Shown: positions 1 through 11,289 of the stretch, piece after piece
Layout: the number at the start of each line of letters is the position of its first letter
Numbering within the stretch: the first letter of the stretch is position 1
Assembly: GCA_039000515.1 (NCBI GenBank)
Contig: JBCFYV010000012.1
Location: forward strand, 3,337,218-3,401,217
Direction of reading: 5' to 3'
Origin: Timema cristinae
Taxonomy: Eukaryota; Arthropoda; Insecta; Phasmatodea; Timematidae
DNA: 64,000 nt
Made by a program: the position numbers and the translations under genes
Notes under the pieces: generated by a model
The model's database searches: none
The model's input: only the letters and a program-made list of their open reading frames with translations
What the model was told of the DNA's origin: nothing

Positions 1-344
1 TAGCTTATATTAGCTAACAATTATTATGAAAGATTCCTATATATTATTGTGCTTCTCAAAGTTTCTATTGACATGTAAAAAAATGTCTCCAAACATTATC
101 GAGAAATTGGACACGCACTTTCATAAAGGTTAGCCGGCCTTGGCTAAGGCCTGAATCAATTATTTTAGGGTTCATTTCAGGGTGTGAAATAACTAATCAA
201 TAATTGATGCGTTTATTATGGGTGAGCTGAGTATATTTTTTATGGTTTCCTACGCTCTCTCCACGTGAATGCGCGTATATATCTCCTAAATTATGTATTC
301 TTACCTTCCTATTGTTGAGTAAGCATGCATATATGCCTGATGCG
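1..344. other. AT-rich sequence, no gene seen
   Basis: No coding potential or recognised repeat was seen here. It is left-flanking DNA of the hAT-like element that starts at 345. Confidence 0.5.
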
Positions 345-1312
345 CAGGTGCGGATTCAGGGGGTCAAAGGGCCAGTTGACCCCCCTGTGAAATTTAGAAA
401 ACTCTCACAAAAAACAAAATGAAAGTTCAAATTTTAGAAAGAAAATACAACACAGATAAATTATACCATTTTTATTATTTTCTTACGCGCAGATACCACA
501 CATTAAAGAAGACTAATAATCGCCTGAGAGCAGTTCGTTCACTAATATAGAATATAGAGTATGTGTGGACAGCAGGAGCGGTGGAACTGTGGGGGACCCT
601 GACCCCCTGGAATAACCACTCTCCCCCCAGATATATTTTAAATCTTCTGATATTATCGAATATGAAGCTGAAAGATGGCCTTAAATCAAACTCCAAATGA
701 CTTTTAAATGCATTCTATCGTCAAACATTTGTATTAGAAGATCACTTTAAATAACTACTAGACTAGAAACATCTAATTGGCAGAAAAAGTCAGGGGAGGA
801 TAGCTCTAAATAGCTTCTACATGTATGTCATTTTGAAGAATTTTCAGGTGAGGACCACTCCAAATAGCCTACATTCTGAAATAATTCAATTTTCAACATT
901 TTGTGGGTGGAAGACCACAAAGATTATCTTCTAGATGTATCTAACTATCGTAAAAAATTAAGGTGACTATAACTCTAAATAGCTTTGAGGGAATCTAAAT
1001 TTAAAAAAATATTCTGTGAGGAACACTTTAAATGGCTTATAAAATAATCTAATTTAAAAAAATCAAGATGAAAACTACTAATAGTTTTTAGAATGAACCA
1101 TTTTTCAAAAAATTGTTTAAGGAGGGTCACTCCAAATAGTTTATGAAAACTATCTGATTTAAAAAAATTGTAGAGGATGACCACGGAACATACATAAGAT
1201 CAAATATGAATGATAAACTATTTAACGGTTTTGAACAGAAATCCAACATCTGTAAGTAACTATGTTATTTATAACTATGACCCCCTATGAAAACTATCTG
1301 GATCCGCCCCTG
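345..1312. mobile_element. hAT-like non-autonomous element (candidate)
   Basis: The ends form an imperfect inverted repeat: the left end begins CAGGTGCGGATTCAG and the right end, read in reverse complement, begins CAGGGGCGGATCCAG. Such CAGGGGCGGATC ends are typical of hAT-superfamily elements (family knowledge). The interior from about 730 to 1195 is a very diverged tandem repeat of roughly 60 bp built around a recurring ACCACTCCAAATAG-like core. No transposase is present. A clean 8-bp target duplication was not found next to the ends, so the limits are approximate. The small minus-strand ORFs inside it are not credible genes. Confidence 0.42.
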
Positions 1313-2150
1313 CGTAGTAAGGTGCAAAACGCAGACAAATAAATGGCGCCACAAAAAGTTTGTTCTACTATCTCCTCATCCTTACCCCATTATTGTAGTT
1401 AAATTCGGAGAACCGAGTGGGTTGTAAGACGCCAGACAAAAAAATAAATGGATGAAATTGGGGTTTCCCTTCACTCAGTGATTAACTAACGATTAGGGGA
1501 CTGAGTGTTTGTGTTTGTCTAAAAGTTAAGCCGTTGAATGTATTTATACTATACATTCAACGGTTAAGCTAGTTTGTAAATCGTGTTTCGATACAATCCT
1601 TTATTTCATAAAGTACACATTACATTTTTTTTAAAATATTTATGCTAATTGGAACACTGCCTTGGACAAAGAAAGCAACCATTGTTCTAGAGTTTATGAC
1701 CTTGAACCTGACCTCAAGAGAATTTTTATAGCATGGCATTTACAGCACCCGTCTATGATTACGTATCCGAGAGGATTTCATGAGATAGCCTCATCCTTGT
1801 AGCAACCATTCCTCGTGCGGAAATACTTTAATTACCTAAAAAAAACAATAAGATGTTCTTTAAAACTTGTTGTTATATCCAAACAGGATGTTTCTAACTG
1901 CTTCATGGTTTTTGTGTGTGTATTTTCAAGATCAAATATAACAGATTTTTTTTAGCTTTCCAGTTGTTGTTTTTTCAGATGGAAGAACTAGGATAACTTT
2001 TTTTAGAAATATTTAGGTGTATTATCTAAGACAATATAAAAGCCGTGGTAAAAGGTCAAGTTCATCCAGCAAGGTTTCATATCTGTGGGAAAGTGCACTA
2101 CCGCTAGTTTGCCACCGGCCTATAAGTAATTACTCTTTAAGCACGTGACT
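1313..2150. other. Intergenic, no gene seen
   Basis: This stretch is AT-rich and non-coding. Around 1405-1445 there is a short plus-strand match to the common SINE 3' tail (accgagtgggttgtaagacg). A palindrome around 1530-1565 consists of two inverted copies of a cattcaacgg-containing word. Nothing else was recognised. Confidence 0.4.
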
Positions 2151-2154
2151 CACT

Positions 2155-2390
2155 TGATCTTTCTTCTTTGTCACCGGGTCTTACTAACCGTTTAGGTTTT
2201 ACGCAAACGTACAGTACTAATTATGCTAATGTGTTAAGAATGTGGGAGGTAGAATTTAAAGGAAGTGTACCCATAATTGCGTATAGGGAGAGTGGAAAAC
2301 AATTTAGAGAAAACAATCCTAAGTACACCCGACCAAGATTCGAACCAAGGGAGCTCCTTAGCAGGAGGCTTTAAACCATATCTCGCCAGT
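2155..2390 (-). mobile_element. tRNA-derived SINE, minus strand (decayed)
   Basis: Read on the minus strand, the head contains a B-box-like GGTTCGAATCTTGG near 2335-2350. The other end (2170-2215) is a diverged copy of the tail shared by other SINEs here (reverse complement of gaacgggtagtaagacgc). The body resembles the minus-strand copies at 59545 and 60895. An ORF at 2168-2374 is just a reading frame through this SINE. Confidence 0.5.
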
Positions 2391-2907
2391 TTTTAGAATA
2401 AGAAGATTCTCAATATATATCTCTTTAATATACGAAAGTGTATATTCTTGTCGGACCTGGGTATAAATTTAAAAATGAAGACTTTAAAATGTGTTAGCCT
2501 GAAATTTGTGCAACCGCTATTAAATTATAACAATTTTTACCGGAAGTCGAAAAGGTTCCTTCTCCCAGACGCTTCTCCGGAATCACTGGAGGTATGGGGC
2601 ACATCTCTGGGTGGGAGGTAACTTACCAAAAAATAATCCTTTTCCTACTTGCCCCCGCGCTTTCCCAGATGTATCTCTGGAACTGTCTTTTTGTGTTTTA
2701 TTCATTTGGGGAAAATGTTTTTTCTTCTTTAGTTTAGACAAAGTCTTAGTTAAACAAAACAATATTATTTTTACCTAAGTATTGCGTTATTTCTTCACGG
2801 ATTTGCTAGTATTCTTTAAACTAGAACCTTCTGTTTGCATTATACAGGTTTTTAATTATATTATTTAACCATATTCCTACAATTATACGTTGTTAATTCT
2901 CACTATT
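2391..2907. other. Intergenic, no gene seen
   Basis: AT-rich DNA with no ORF of interest and no repeat that could be assigned. Confidence 0.4.
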
Positions 2908-2919
2908 TTGATATAAATG

Positions 2920-3118
2920 TTTCCAAACCCTTCCTACACCTCTGACAAGATATCTTGTGAATGTGTGGAATGCCAGGTCGCCACCGTGGTTCGGATTCCA
3001 CGTTAAACTGTAGGTCCTTCATTTCATCTCACAATCACCCTACCATTACACATTAGCGTAAGTGCGTATAACCCGAACGGGTAGTAAGACGCGGTGCTAA
3101 TAATAATAATAATAATAA
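2920..3118 (+). mobile_element. 5'-truncated SINE (family A) with perfect 12-bp TSD
   Basis: This is the 3' two thirds of the full-length SINE at 45391-45665: the two match closely from ccaaaccctt through gtagtaagacgcggtgc to a (taa)n tail. The 12-bp direct repeat ttgatataaatg flanks it at 2908-2919 and 3119-3130. 5' truncation, a simple-repeat tail and a perfect target duplication are the signature of target-primed reverse transcription by a partner LINE (established mechanism). The tRNA head is missing. Confidence 0.87.
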
Positions 3119-3139
3119 TTGATATAAATGACAAACCAA

Positions 3140-3350
3140 GTCGATACTGTAGTGCGACACCCTAGCTCGGTCGGTCACTGTGATTCCCGTTTTAGCCAAA
3201 AAAGAAATAATTGTAAAATCATTGGTAAAATGTGGGTTTAGCCTTTCACAGAGAGGAATTAAGTGCTTGAGTGCTGGGTGTTATTTCTATTCTAAAGTAA
3301 AGTTAGTTTAAAGTCATGTGCGCTGATATTATCAGTCGTTTCAAAAAATA
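3140..3350 (+). mobile_element. Decayed SINE (family C)
   Basis: It contains a cattggtaaaatgtgggttt block and a gatattatcagtcgtttcaa block, in the same order as the family C copies at 58200 (minus strand) and 43655. The tRNA-like head is degenerate (ccctagctcggtcggt around 3160-3176). No target duplication was identified. Confidence 0.45.
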
Positions 3351-3399
3351 AACAAATAAGTCAAATAAACAAAGTAAAAATATGTTAAAAATGGCACGC

Positions 3400-3500
3400 T
3401 GGTGGTGAAATGGTAGGGGCAGGGTAGCTATCCCCACTAGCCACGCACGCTACCGGGTTCAGGATTCCGAGTTAAGCTCTGGTTTTCTATGCTCGATTAA
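3400..3500 (+). mobile_element. tRNA-like segment, possible SINE head
   Basis: ggtggtgaaatggtagggg resembles a pol III A box, and ccgggttcaggattcc resembles a B box with two extra bases. Spacing and context suggest a SINE head rather than a tRNA gene, because the tRNA 3' half is absent. It lies just upstream of the 31-bp array. Confidence 0.3.
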
Positions 3501-3613
3501 GGGTGAACTCTTATTAGTTTTTCTAATATATCTGTTGAGTCTTCCCCGCGAGAATCCCTCGGGGTTGGTGCAAAAGTTATATATATAATACACCGTGGAG
3601 GAGCATCGGCAGA

Positions 3614-6600
3614 TGGCCGACCAAAGTGATTAAGGTAGGAGAGATGGCCGACCAGTGTGTGTAAGGTAGGAGAGATGGCCGACCAGTGTGTGTAAGGTAG
3701 GAGAGATGGCCGACCAGTGTGTGTAAGGTAGGAGAGATGGCCGACCATTGTGTGTAAGGTTAGGAGAGATGGCCGACCAGTGTGTGTAAGGTAGGAGAGA
3801 TGGCCGACCATTGTGTGTAAGGTAGGAGAGATGGCCGACCAGTGTGTGTAAGGTAGGAGAGATGGCCGACCATGTGTGTGTAAGGTAGGAGAGATGGTCG
3901 ACCAGTTTGTGTAAGGTAGGAGAGATGGCCGACCATGTGTGTAGTAGGAGAGATGCGACCAGTTGTGTAAGTAGAGATGGCCGACCATGTGTGTAAGGTA
4001 GGAGAGATGGCCGACCAGTGTGTAAGGTAGGAGAGATGGCCGACCATGTGTGTGTAAGGTAGGAGAGATGGTTGACCAGTATGTGTAAGGTAGGAGAGAT
4101 GGCCGACCAGTGTGTGTAATGGTAGGAGAGATGGCCGACCAGTGTGTGTAAGGTAGGAGAGATGGCCGACCAGTGTGTGTAAGGTAGGAGAGATGGCCGA
4201 CCAGTGTGTGTGTAAGGTAGGAGAGATGGCGGCCAGTCTGTGTAAGGTAGGAGAGATGGCCGACCAAAGTGAGTTAGGGTAGGAGAGATGGCCGACCAGT
4301 GTGTGTAAGGTAGGAGAGATGGCCGACCATGTGTGTAAGGTAGGAGAGATGGTTGACCAGTTTGTGTAAGGTAGGAAAGATGGCCGACCAGTGTGTGTAA
4401 GGTAGGAGAGATGGCCGACAGTGTGTGTAAGGTAGGAGAGATGGCCGACCATGTGTGTTAAGGTAGGAGAGATGGCCGAACATGTGTGTAAGGTAGGAGA
4501 GATGGCACCATGTGTGTAAGGTAGGAGAGATGACCATGTGTGTAAGGTAGGAGAGATGGCCGACCAGTGTGTGTAAGGTAGGAGAATGGCCACCAGTGTG
4601 TGTAAGGGTAGGAGAGATGGCCGACCATGTGTGTAAGGTAGGAGAGATGGTTGACCAGTTTGTGTAAGGTAGGAGAGATGGTCGACCAGTGTGTGTAAGG
4701 TAAGAGATGATTGACCAGTGTGTGTAAGGTAGGAGAGATGGCCGACCAGTGTGTGTAGGTTAGGAGAGATGGCTGACCAATATGTGTAGGGTAGGAGAGA
4801 TGGCCGACCAGTGTGTGTAAGGTAGGAGAGATGGCCGACCATTGTTTGTAAGGTAGGAAAGATGCCGAACAGTCTGTGTAAGGTAGGAGAGATGGTTGAC
4901 CAGTGTGTGTAGTAAGGAGGAGAGATGGTCGCCAGTGTGTGTAAGGTAAGAGAGGATAGTTGTGAAAGGTGATGGATAGTGGTAGTGGAGAGATGGCGAC
5001 CAGTGTGTGTAAGTTAGGAGAGATGGCCGACCATGTGTGTAAGGTAGGAGAGATGGCTTGACCAGTGTGTGTAATGTAGGAGATATGGCCGACCAGTGTG
5101 TTAAGGTAGGAGAAATGGCCGACCAGTGTGTGTAAGGTAGGAGAGATGGTCCGACCAGTGTGTGTAAGGTAGGAGAGATGGTCGACCAGTGTGTGTAAGG
5201 TAGGAGAGATGGCCGACCTATGTGTGTAGTAAGGTAGGAGAGATGGTGGACCAGTGTGTGTAAGGTAGGAGAATGGCCGACCAGTGTGTAAGGTAGGAGA
5301 AATGGCCGACCAGTGTGTGTGTAAGGTAGGAGAGATGGTCGACCAGTATGTGTAAGGTAGGAGAGATGGTCGACCAGTATGTGTAAGGTAGGAGATGGCG
5401 AAGTGTGTGGTAGGAGATGGCCGACCATGTGTTGTAAGGTAGGAGAATGGTCGACCAGTGTGTGTAAGGTAGGAGAATGGCCGACCAGTGTGTGTAAGGT
5501 AGGAGAAATGGCCGACCAGTGTGGTAAGTAGGAGAGATATGGCCGACTAGTGTGTGTAAGGTAGGAGAATGGCCACCAGTGTGTGTAAGGTAGGAGAGAT
5601 GGTCGACCAGTGTGTGTAAGGTAGGAGAGATGGCCGACTAGTGTGTGTAAGGTAGGAGAGATATGGCCGACAGTGTGTGTAAGGTAGGAGATATGGCCGA
5701 CCAGTGTGTGTAAGGTAGGAGAGATGGTCGACCAGTGTGTGTAAGGTAGGAGAGATGGCCGACTAGTGTTGTAAGGTAGGAGAGAGGCCGACCAGTGTGT
5801 GTAAGGTAGGAGAGATGGCCGACCAGTGTGTGTAAGGTAGGAGAGATGGCCGACCAGTGTGTGTAAGGTAGGAGAGATGGCCGACCAGTGTGTGTAAGGT
5901 AGAGAGATGGCCGACCAGTGTGTGTGTAAGGTAGGAGAGATGGCGACCAGTTGTGTAAGTAGGTGAGATGGCCTTCCAGTGTGTGTAAGGTAGGAGAGAT
6001 GGCCGACCAGTGTGTGTAAGGTAGGAGAGATGGCCGACCAGTGTGTGTAAGGTAGGAGAGATGGTCGACCAATGTGTGTAGGGTAGGAGAGATAGCCGAC
6101 CATTGTGTGTAAGGTAGGAGAGATGGCCGACCAGTGTGTGTAAGTTAGGAGAATGGCCGACCAGTGTGTGTAAGGTAGGAGAGATGGCCGACCAAAGTGA
6201 TTAGGGAGAGAGAGATGGCCAACCAGTGTGTGTAAGGTAGGAGAGATGGTCGACCAGTCTGTGTAAGGTTAGGAGAGATGGCCGACCAGTGTGTGTAAGG
6301 TAGGAGAATGCGAGTGATGGAGTAAGAGATGGCGAAGTTAGGTGTAGGAGAGGATGGCCGACCAGTGTGTGTAAGGTAGGAGAGATGGCCGACCAGTGTG
6401 TGTAAGGTAGGAGAGATGGCGCAACCAGTGTGTGTAAAGAGGAGAGATGGCCGACCATTGTGTGTAAGGTAAGAGAGAAGCCGACCAGTGTGTGTAGGTA
6501 GGAGAGACGGCCGACCATTGTGTGTAGGTAGGAGAGATGGCCGACCAGTGTGTGTAAGTAGGAGAGATGGCCGACCAGTGTGTGTAAGGTAGAGAGATGG

Positions 6601-9600
6601 TCGACCAGTGTGTGTAGGGTAGGAGAGATGGCCGACCATTGTGTGTAAGGTAGGAGAGATGGTCGACCAGTCTGTGTAAGTTAGGAGAGATGGCCGACCA
6701 GTGTGTGTAAGGTAGGAGAGATGGCCGACCAATGTGATTAGGGTAGGAGAGATGGCCGACCAGTGTGTGTAAGGTAGGAGAGATGGTTGACCAGTGTGTG
6801 TAAGGTAGGAGAGATGGTTGACCAGTTTGTGTAAGGTAGGAGAGATGGCCGACCAGTGTGTGTAAGTTAGGAGAGATGGCCGACCAGTGTGTGTAAGGTA
6901 GGAGAGATGGCCGACCAAAGTGATTAGGGTAGGAGAGATGGCCGACCAGTGTGTGTAAGGTAGGAGAGATGGTCGCCAGTCTGTGTAAGGTAGGAGAGAT
7001 GGCCGACCAAAGTGATTAGGGTAGGAGAGATGGCCGACCAGTGTGTGTAAGGTAGGAGAGATGGCCGACCAGTGTGTGTAAGGTAGGAGAGATGGTTGAC
7101 CAGTTTGTGTAAGGTAGGAAAGATGGCCGACCAGTGTGTGTAAGGTAGGAGAGATGGCCGAATAGTGTGTGTAAGGTAGAGAGAATGGCCGACCAGAGTG
7201 TGTAAGGTAGGAGAGATGGCCGAACATTGTGTGTAAGGTAGGAGAGATGACCAACCAGTGTGTGTAAGGTAGGAGAGATGGCCGACCAGTGTGTGTAAGG
7301 TAGGAGAGATGGCCAACCAGTGTGTAAGGTAGGAGAGATGGCCGACCATTGTGTGTAAGGTAGGAGAGATGGTTGACCAGTTTGTGTGAAGGTAGGAGAG
7401 ATGGTCGACCAGTGGTGGTAAGGTAAGAGAGATGATTGACCAGTGTGTGTAAGGTAGGAGAGATGGCCGACCAGTGTGTGTAGGTTAGGAGAGATGGCTG
7501 ACCAATATGTGTAGGGTAGGAGAGATGGCCGACCAGTGTGTGTAAGGTAGGAGAGATGGCCGACAATTGTTTGTAAGGTAGGAAAGATGCCGAACAGTCT
7601 GTGTAAGGTAGGAGAGATGGTTGACCAGTGTGTGTAAGGTAGGAGAGATGGTCGGCCAGTGTGTGTAAGGTAAGAGAGATAGTTGACAAGTGTGTGTAGG
7701 GTAGAGAGATGGTCCACCAGTTTGTGTAAGGTAGGAGAGATGGTCGACCAATGTGTGTAGGGTAGGAGAGATGGCCGACCAGTGTGTGTAGTGTAGGAGA
7801 GATGGCCGACCAGTGTGTGTAGGGTAGGAGAGATGGCCGACCAGTGTGTGTAAGGTAGGAGAGATGGTTGACCAGTTTGTGTAAGGTAGGAGAGATGGTC
7901 GACCAATGTGTGTAGGGTAGGAGAGATGGCCGACCAGTGTGTGTAAGGTAGGAGAGATGGTTGACCAGTTTGTTTAAGGTAGGAGAGATGGCCGACCAGT
8001 GTGTGTAGGGTAGGAGAGATGGCCGAAAAGTGTGTGTAAGTTAGGAGAAATGGCCGAATAGTGTGTGTAAGGTAGGAGAGATGGCCGACCAGTGTGTGTA
8101 AGGTAGTAGAGATGGCCGACCAGTGTGTTAGGTAGTAGAGATGGCCGACCAGTGTGTGTAAGGTAGGAGAGATGGTCGACCAGTGTGTGTAGGGTAGGAG
8201 ATATGGCCGAATAGTGTGTGTAATGTAGGAGAGATGGCCGAATAGTGTGTGTAAGGTAAGAGAGATGGCCAACCAGTGTGTGTGTAAGGTAGGAGAGATG
8301 GCCAACCAGCGTGTGTAGGGTAGGAGAGATGACCGACCATTGTGTGTAAGGTAAGAAAGATGGCCGACCAGAGTGTGTAGGGTAGAAGAGATGGCCGACC
8401 ATTGTGTGTAGGGTAGGAGAGATGGCCGACCAGTGTGTGTAAGGTAAAGAGATGGTCGACCAGTGTGTATAGGGTAGGAGAGATGGCCGAATAGTGTGTG
8501 TAATGTAGGAGAGATGGCCGAATAGTGTGTGTAAGGTAAGAGAGATGGCCGACCAGTGTGTGTAAGGTAGGAGAGATGGCCGACCAGTGTGTGTAGGGTA
8601 GTAGAGATGACCGACCATTGTGTGTAAGGTAAGAGAGATGGCCGACCAGTGTGTGTAGGGTAGGAGAGACAGCCGACCATTGTGTGTAGGGTAGGAGAGA
8701 TGGCCGACCAGTGTGTGTAAGGTGGGAGAGATGGTCGACCAGTGTGTGAAAGGTAGGAGAGATGGCCGACCAATGTGTGTAGGGTAGGAGAGATGGCCGA
8801 CCATTTTGTGTAATGTAGGAGATATGGCCGACCAGAGTGTGTAAGGTAGGAGAAATGGTCGACCAGTGTGTGTAAGGTAGGAGAGATGGCCGACCAATAT
8901 GTGTAAGTTAGGAGAGATGGTTGACCAGTGTGTGTAAGGTAGGAGATATGGCCGACTAGTGTGTGTAAGGTAGGAGATATGGCCGACCACTGTGTGTAGG
9001 GTAGGAGAGATGGTCGACTAGTGTGTGTAATAAAGATGGCCGACTAGTGTGTTTAAGGTAGGAGATATGGCCGACTAGTGTGTGTAAGGTAGGAGATATG
9101 GCCGACCAGTGTGTGTAGGGTAGGAGAGATGGTCGACCAGTGTGTGTAAGGTAGGAGAGATGGCCGACTAGTGTGTGTAAGGTAAGAGAATGGCCAACCA
9201 GTGTGTGTAAACTAGGAGAGATGGCCGACCAGTGTGTGTAAGGAAGGAGATATGGCCGACCAGTGTGTGTAGGGTAGGAGAGATGGTCGACCAGTGTGTG
9301 TAGGGTAGGAGAGATAGTCGACTAGTGTATGTAAGGTAAAAGATATGGCAGAATAGTGTGTGTAAGGTAGGATAAATTTCCGACCAGTGTGTGTAGGGTA
9401 GGAGAGATGGCCGACCATTGTGTGTAGGGTAGGAGAGATGGCCGACCAGTGTGTGTAAGGTAGAAGAGATGGCTGACTAGTGTGTGTAAGGTAAGAGAGA
9501 TGGTTGAATAGTGTGTGTAAGGTAGGAGAGATGGCCAACCAGTGTGTGTAAGGTAGGAGAGATGGCCGAATAGTGTGTGTAAGGTAGGAGAAATGGCCGA

Positions 9601-9632
9601 ATAGTGTGTGTAAGGTAGGAGATATGGCCGAC
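3614..9632. repeat. 31-bp minisatellite array (left part)
   Basis: Roughly 190 tandem copies of a 31-bp unit containing gtaggagagatggccgacc followed by a gtgtgtgtaag-type segment. Copies vary by substitutions (ggccgaccag, ggttgaccag, ggccgactag, ggccgaatag) and small indels. 31 is not a multiple of three and the unit has no stop in any minus-strand frame. One 31-residue repeat is therefore read through all three frames, giving long minus-strand ORFs (up to 585 codons) with no other gene features. The array stops exactly at LTR element 1 and resumes at 17799 with the same unit. Confidence 0.97.
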
Positions 9633-11187
9633 TGTACCGTGGTCGCATACTACACCGCCACCACTTAGTTCGCCTGGCTACTCACCCTGTTTACTGCCCT
9701 GTCGGAGAACACATTCGAGGCCGAAGGCGAGCTTTTTCGACCAGTACGATCCACTCACACAACAAACAAACTCTATCTAACGTCCTGGAAGAACAACCTG
9801 TTGTTTCATCATCAAGATAGATGGGAGTGAATAAAGCGCGTGCGCGATCTGATAAACTTGGCTAGCTCTCAATTGTCGTGTACTCGTCACCCCCCACCCC
9901 CTGTAATCCAAGACCAAGACTTCATGGCGTTCTGCGCAGGCGCCGATGAGGTCTTCTAGTCGCCGATTGGACAATATGATATCGAATTATGGCTATTCAT
10001 TCCAACCCCCTTTTTTTCCCCTCTGAATTCAAATGAATAAAGGCGAGTGTTTGACATGGGAAAAATGACTCTTTGATGCCACTAGCCGTTAGAGGAACTA
10101 ATACTCCCAACAATGTAAGTTGACATAATGATGACGAGCTAGTTAGAGGTATTGCATCGGTAAATGGTAGACTGTAGGTTATAAATTGATTCTCCAGTAT
10201 GTGAACAGTTTAGCAGTACTAAATGTAGTACTTTGGATACTTGTTGTACTTTAATGTTATGATTAGAAATTTAGGACAATTTACTTTCAATATGTTTATA
10301 TATCTAATTTCGCAGGTTAACCAAAATAGCCTTTGGAGAACTAAAGTTAGTTGCTTAGATATTTGTCATGTTATAATGTTATGATTAGAAATTTAGGACA
10401 ATTTACTTTCAATATGTTTATATATCTAATTTCGCAGGTTAACCGAAATAGGTTTTGGAGAACTAAAGTTAGTTGCTTAGATATTTGTCATGTTATAATG
10501 TTATGATTAGAAATTTAGGACAATTTACATTCAATATGTTTATATATCTAATTTCGCAGGTTAACCAAAATAGGTTTTGGAGAACTAAAGTTAGTTGCTT
10601 AGATATTTGTCATGTTATAATGTTATGATTAGAAATTTAGGACAATTTACTTTCTATATGTTTATATATCTAATTCCGCAGGTTAAACAAAGTAGGTTTT
10701 GGGAAACTAAGTTTAGTAATTTAAATATTTGTTATGCTACATTGTTTTGCTTAGAAATTTATTTGAAGTAACTTTCAATATGTTTATATATTAAATCCTG
10801 TGGGTTAACAAACGTAGGGTATGCTAGTTTAGGAGAACTAAGTATAGTACTTTAAGTAGTTGTCATGATATATTGTTTTGACTAGCTAATCAGGAGTATC
10901 TATGTTTTGATGACCAGAGCGAGTAAGAATGCGCCAAGCTTAAATTCTAAATATTATGTCATATATATATATATTTTTTTTTATATTTTACATCTTGTTA
11001 TATTGTTAAATAAACTGGCCAAAGCTTAGTATCTTGTTATCTCCTGTTTTGTTTTTGCGAGGTCCCTGCCTTATATACAAGTTGTTTAAATAATCAAATA
11101 GGGAATATTTACCTAACTTGAGTGGTGGTCAATAAGGATCCCTGTGATTTAACTAAATAAATGCCTAAACCATTTAAGCATGGTTGA
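9633..11187 (+). repeat. 5' LTR of element 1 (1555 bp)
   Basis: It begins TGTACCGTGG and ends CATGGTTGA, so it starts with TG but does not end in CA. The end is fixed by the shared sequence with the 3' LTR and by the 4-bp target duplication. An AATAAA around 11008 followed by a T/G-rich stretch is a candidate poly(A) signal. The minus-strand ORF at 9777-9974 recurs in the 3' LTR only because the LTRs are copies. Confidence 0.93.
10250..10800. repeat. 121-bp tandem repeat inside the LTR of element 1
   Basis: Four good copies plus a decayed fifth of a unit of about 121 bp, beginning aatgttatgattagaaattt and containing tctaatttcgcaggttaacc. Unit starts fall near 10253, 10374, 10494 and 10615. 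The same block is in the 3' LTR at about 16864-17410. Its position in the 3' half of the LTR, before the candidate poly(A) signal, suggests U3 or an unusually long R. Confidence 0.88.
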
Positions 11188-11289
11188 GCTGCCCCCACTC
11201 TGCTTCACAGGGTTTTATATTTATATTTATATCTTTTTGATCATTGCACTCATATTGTTGTTTGTTTGTTACAATCCTCGTTCTACGCC
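11188..11289 (+). promoter_or_regulatory. Leader and possible primer-binding region of element 1
   Basis: Just after the LTR comes gctgcccccactctgctt. The corresponding place in element 2 reads aaatctgcgccactctgctc, so a ctgc(n)ccactctgct core is shared although the LTRs are unrelated. This is where the tRNA primer-binding site should be. I could not assign a tRNA, and there is no canonical TGG start unless the LTR end is placed a few bases earlier. Confidence 0.45.

Noticed and set aside
3497..9648. Long minus-strand ORFs (up to 585 codons) in the 31-bp array as a repetitive protein gene
   Set aside because: The unit has no stop in any minus-strand frame and its length is not a multiple of three, so long ORFs arise automatically. 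There is no start context, signal or conserved domain, and the same peptide cycle appears in several overlapping frames at once.
9777..9974. Minus-strand 65-codon ORF found identically at 16389-16586
   Set aside because: Its duplication only reflects the two LTR copies; no recognisable motif.
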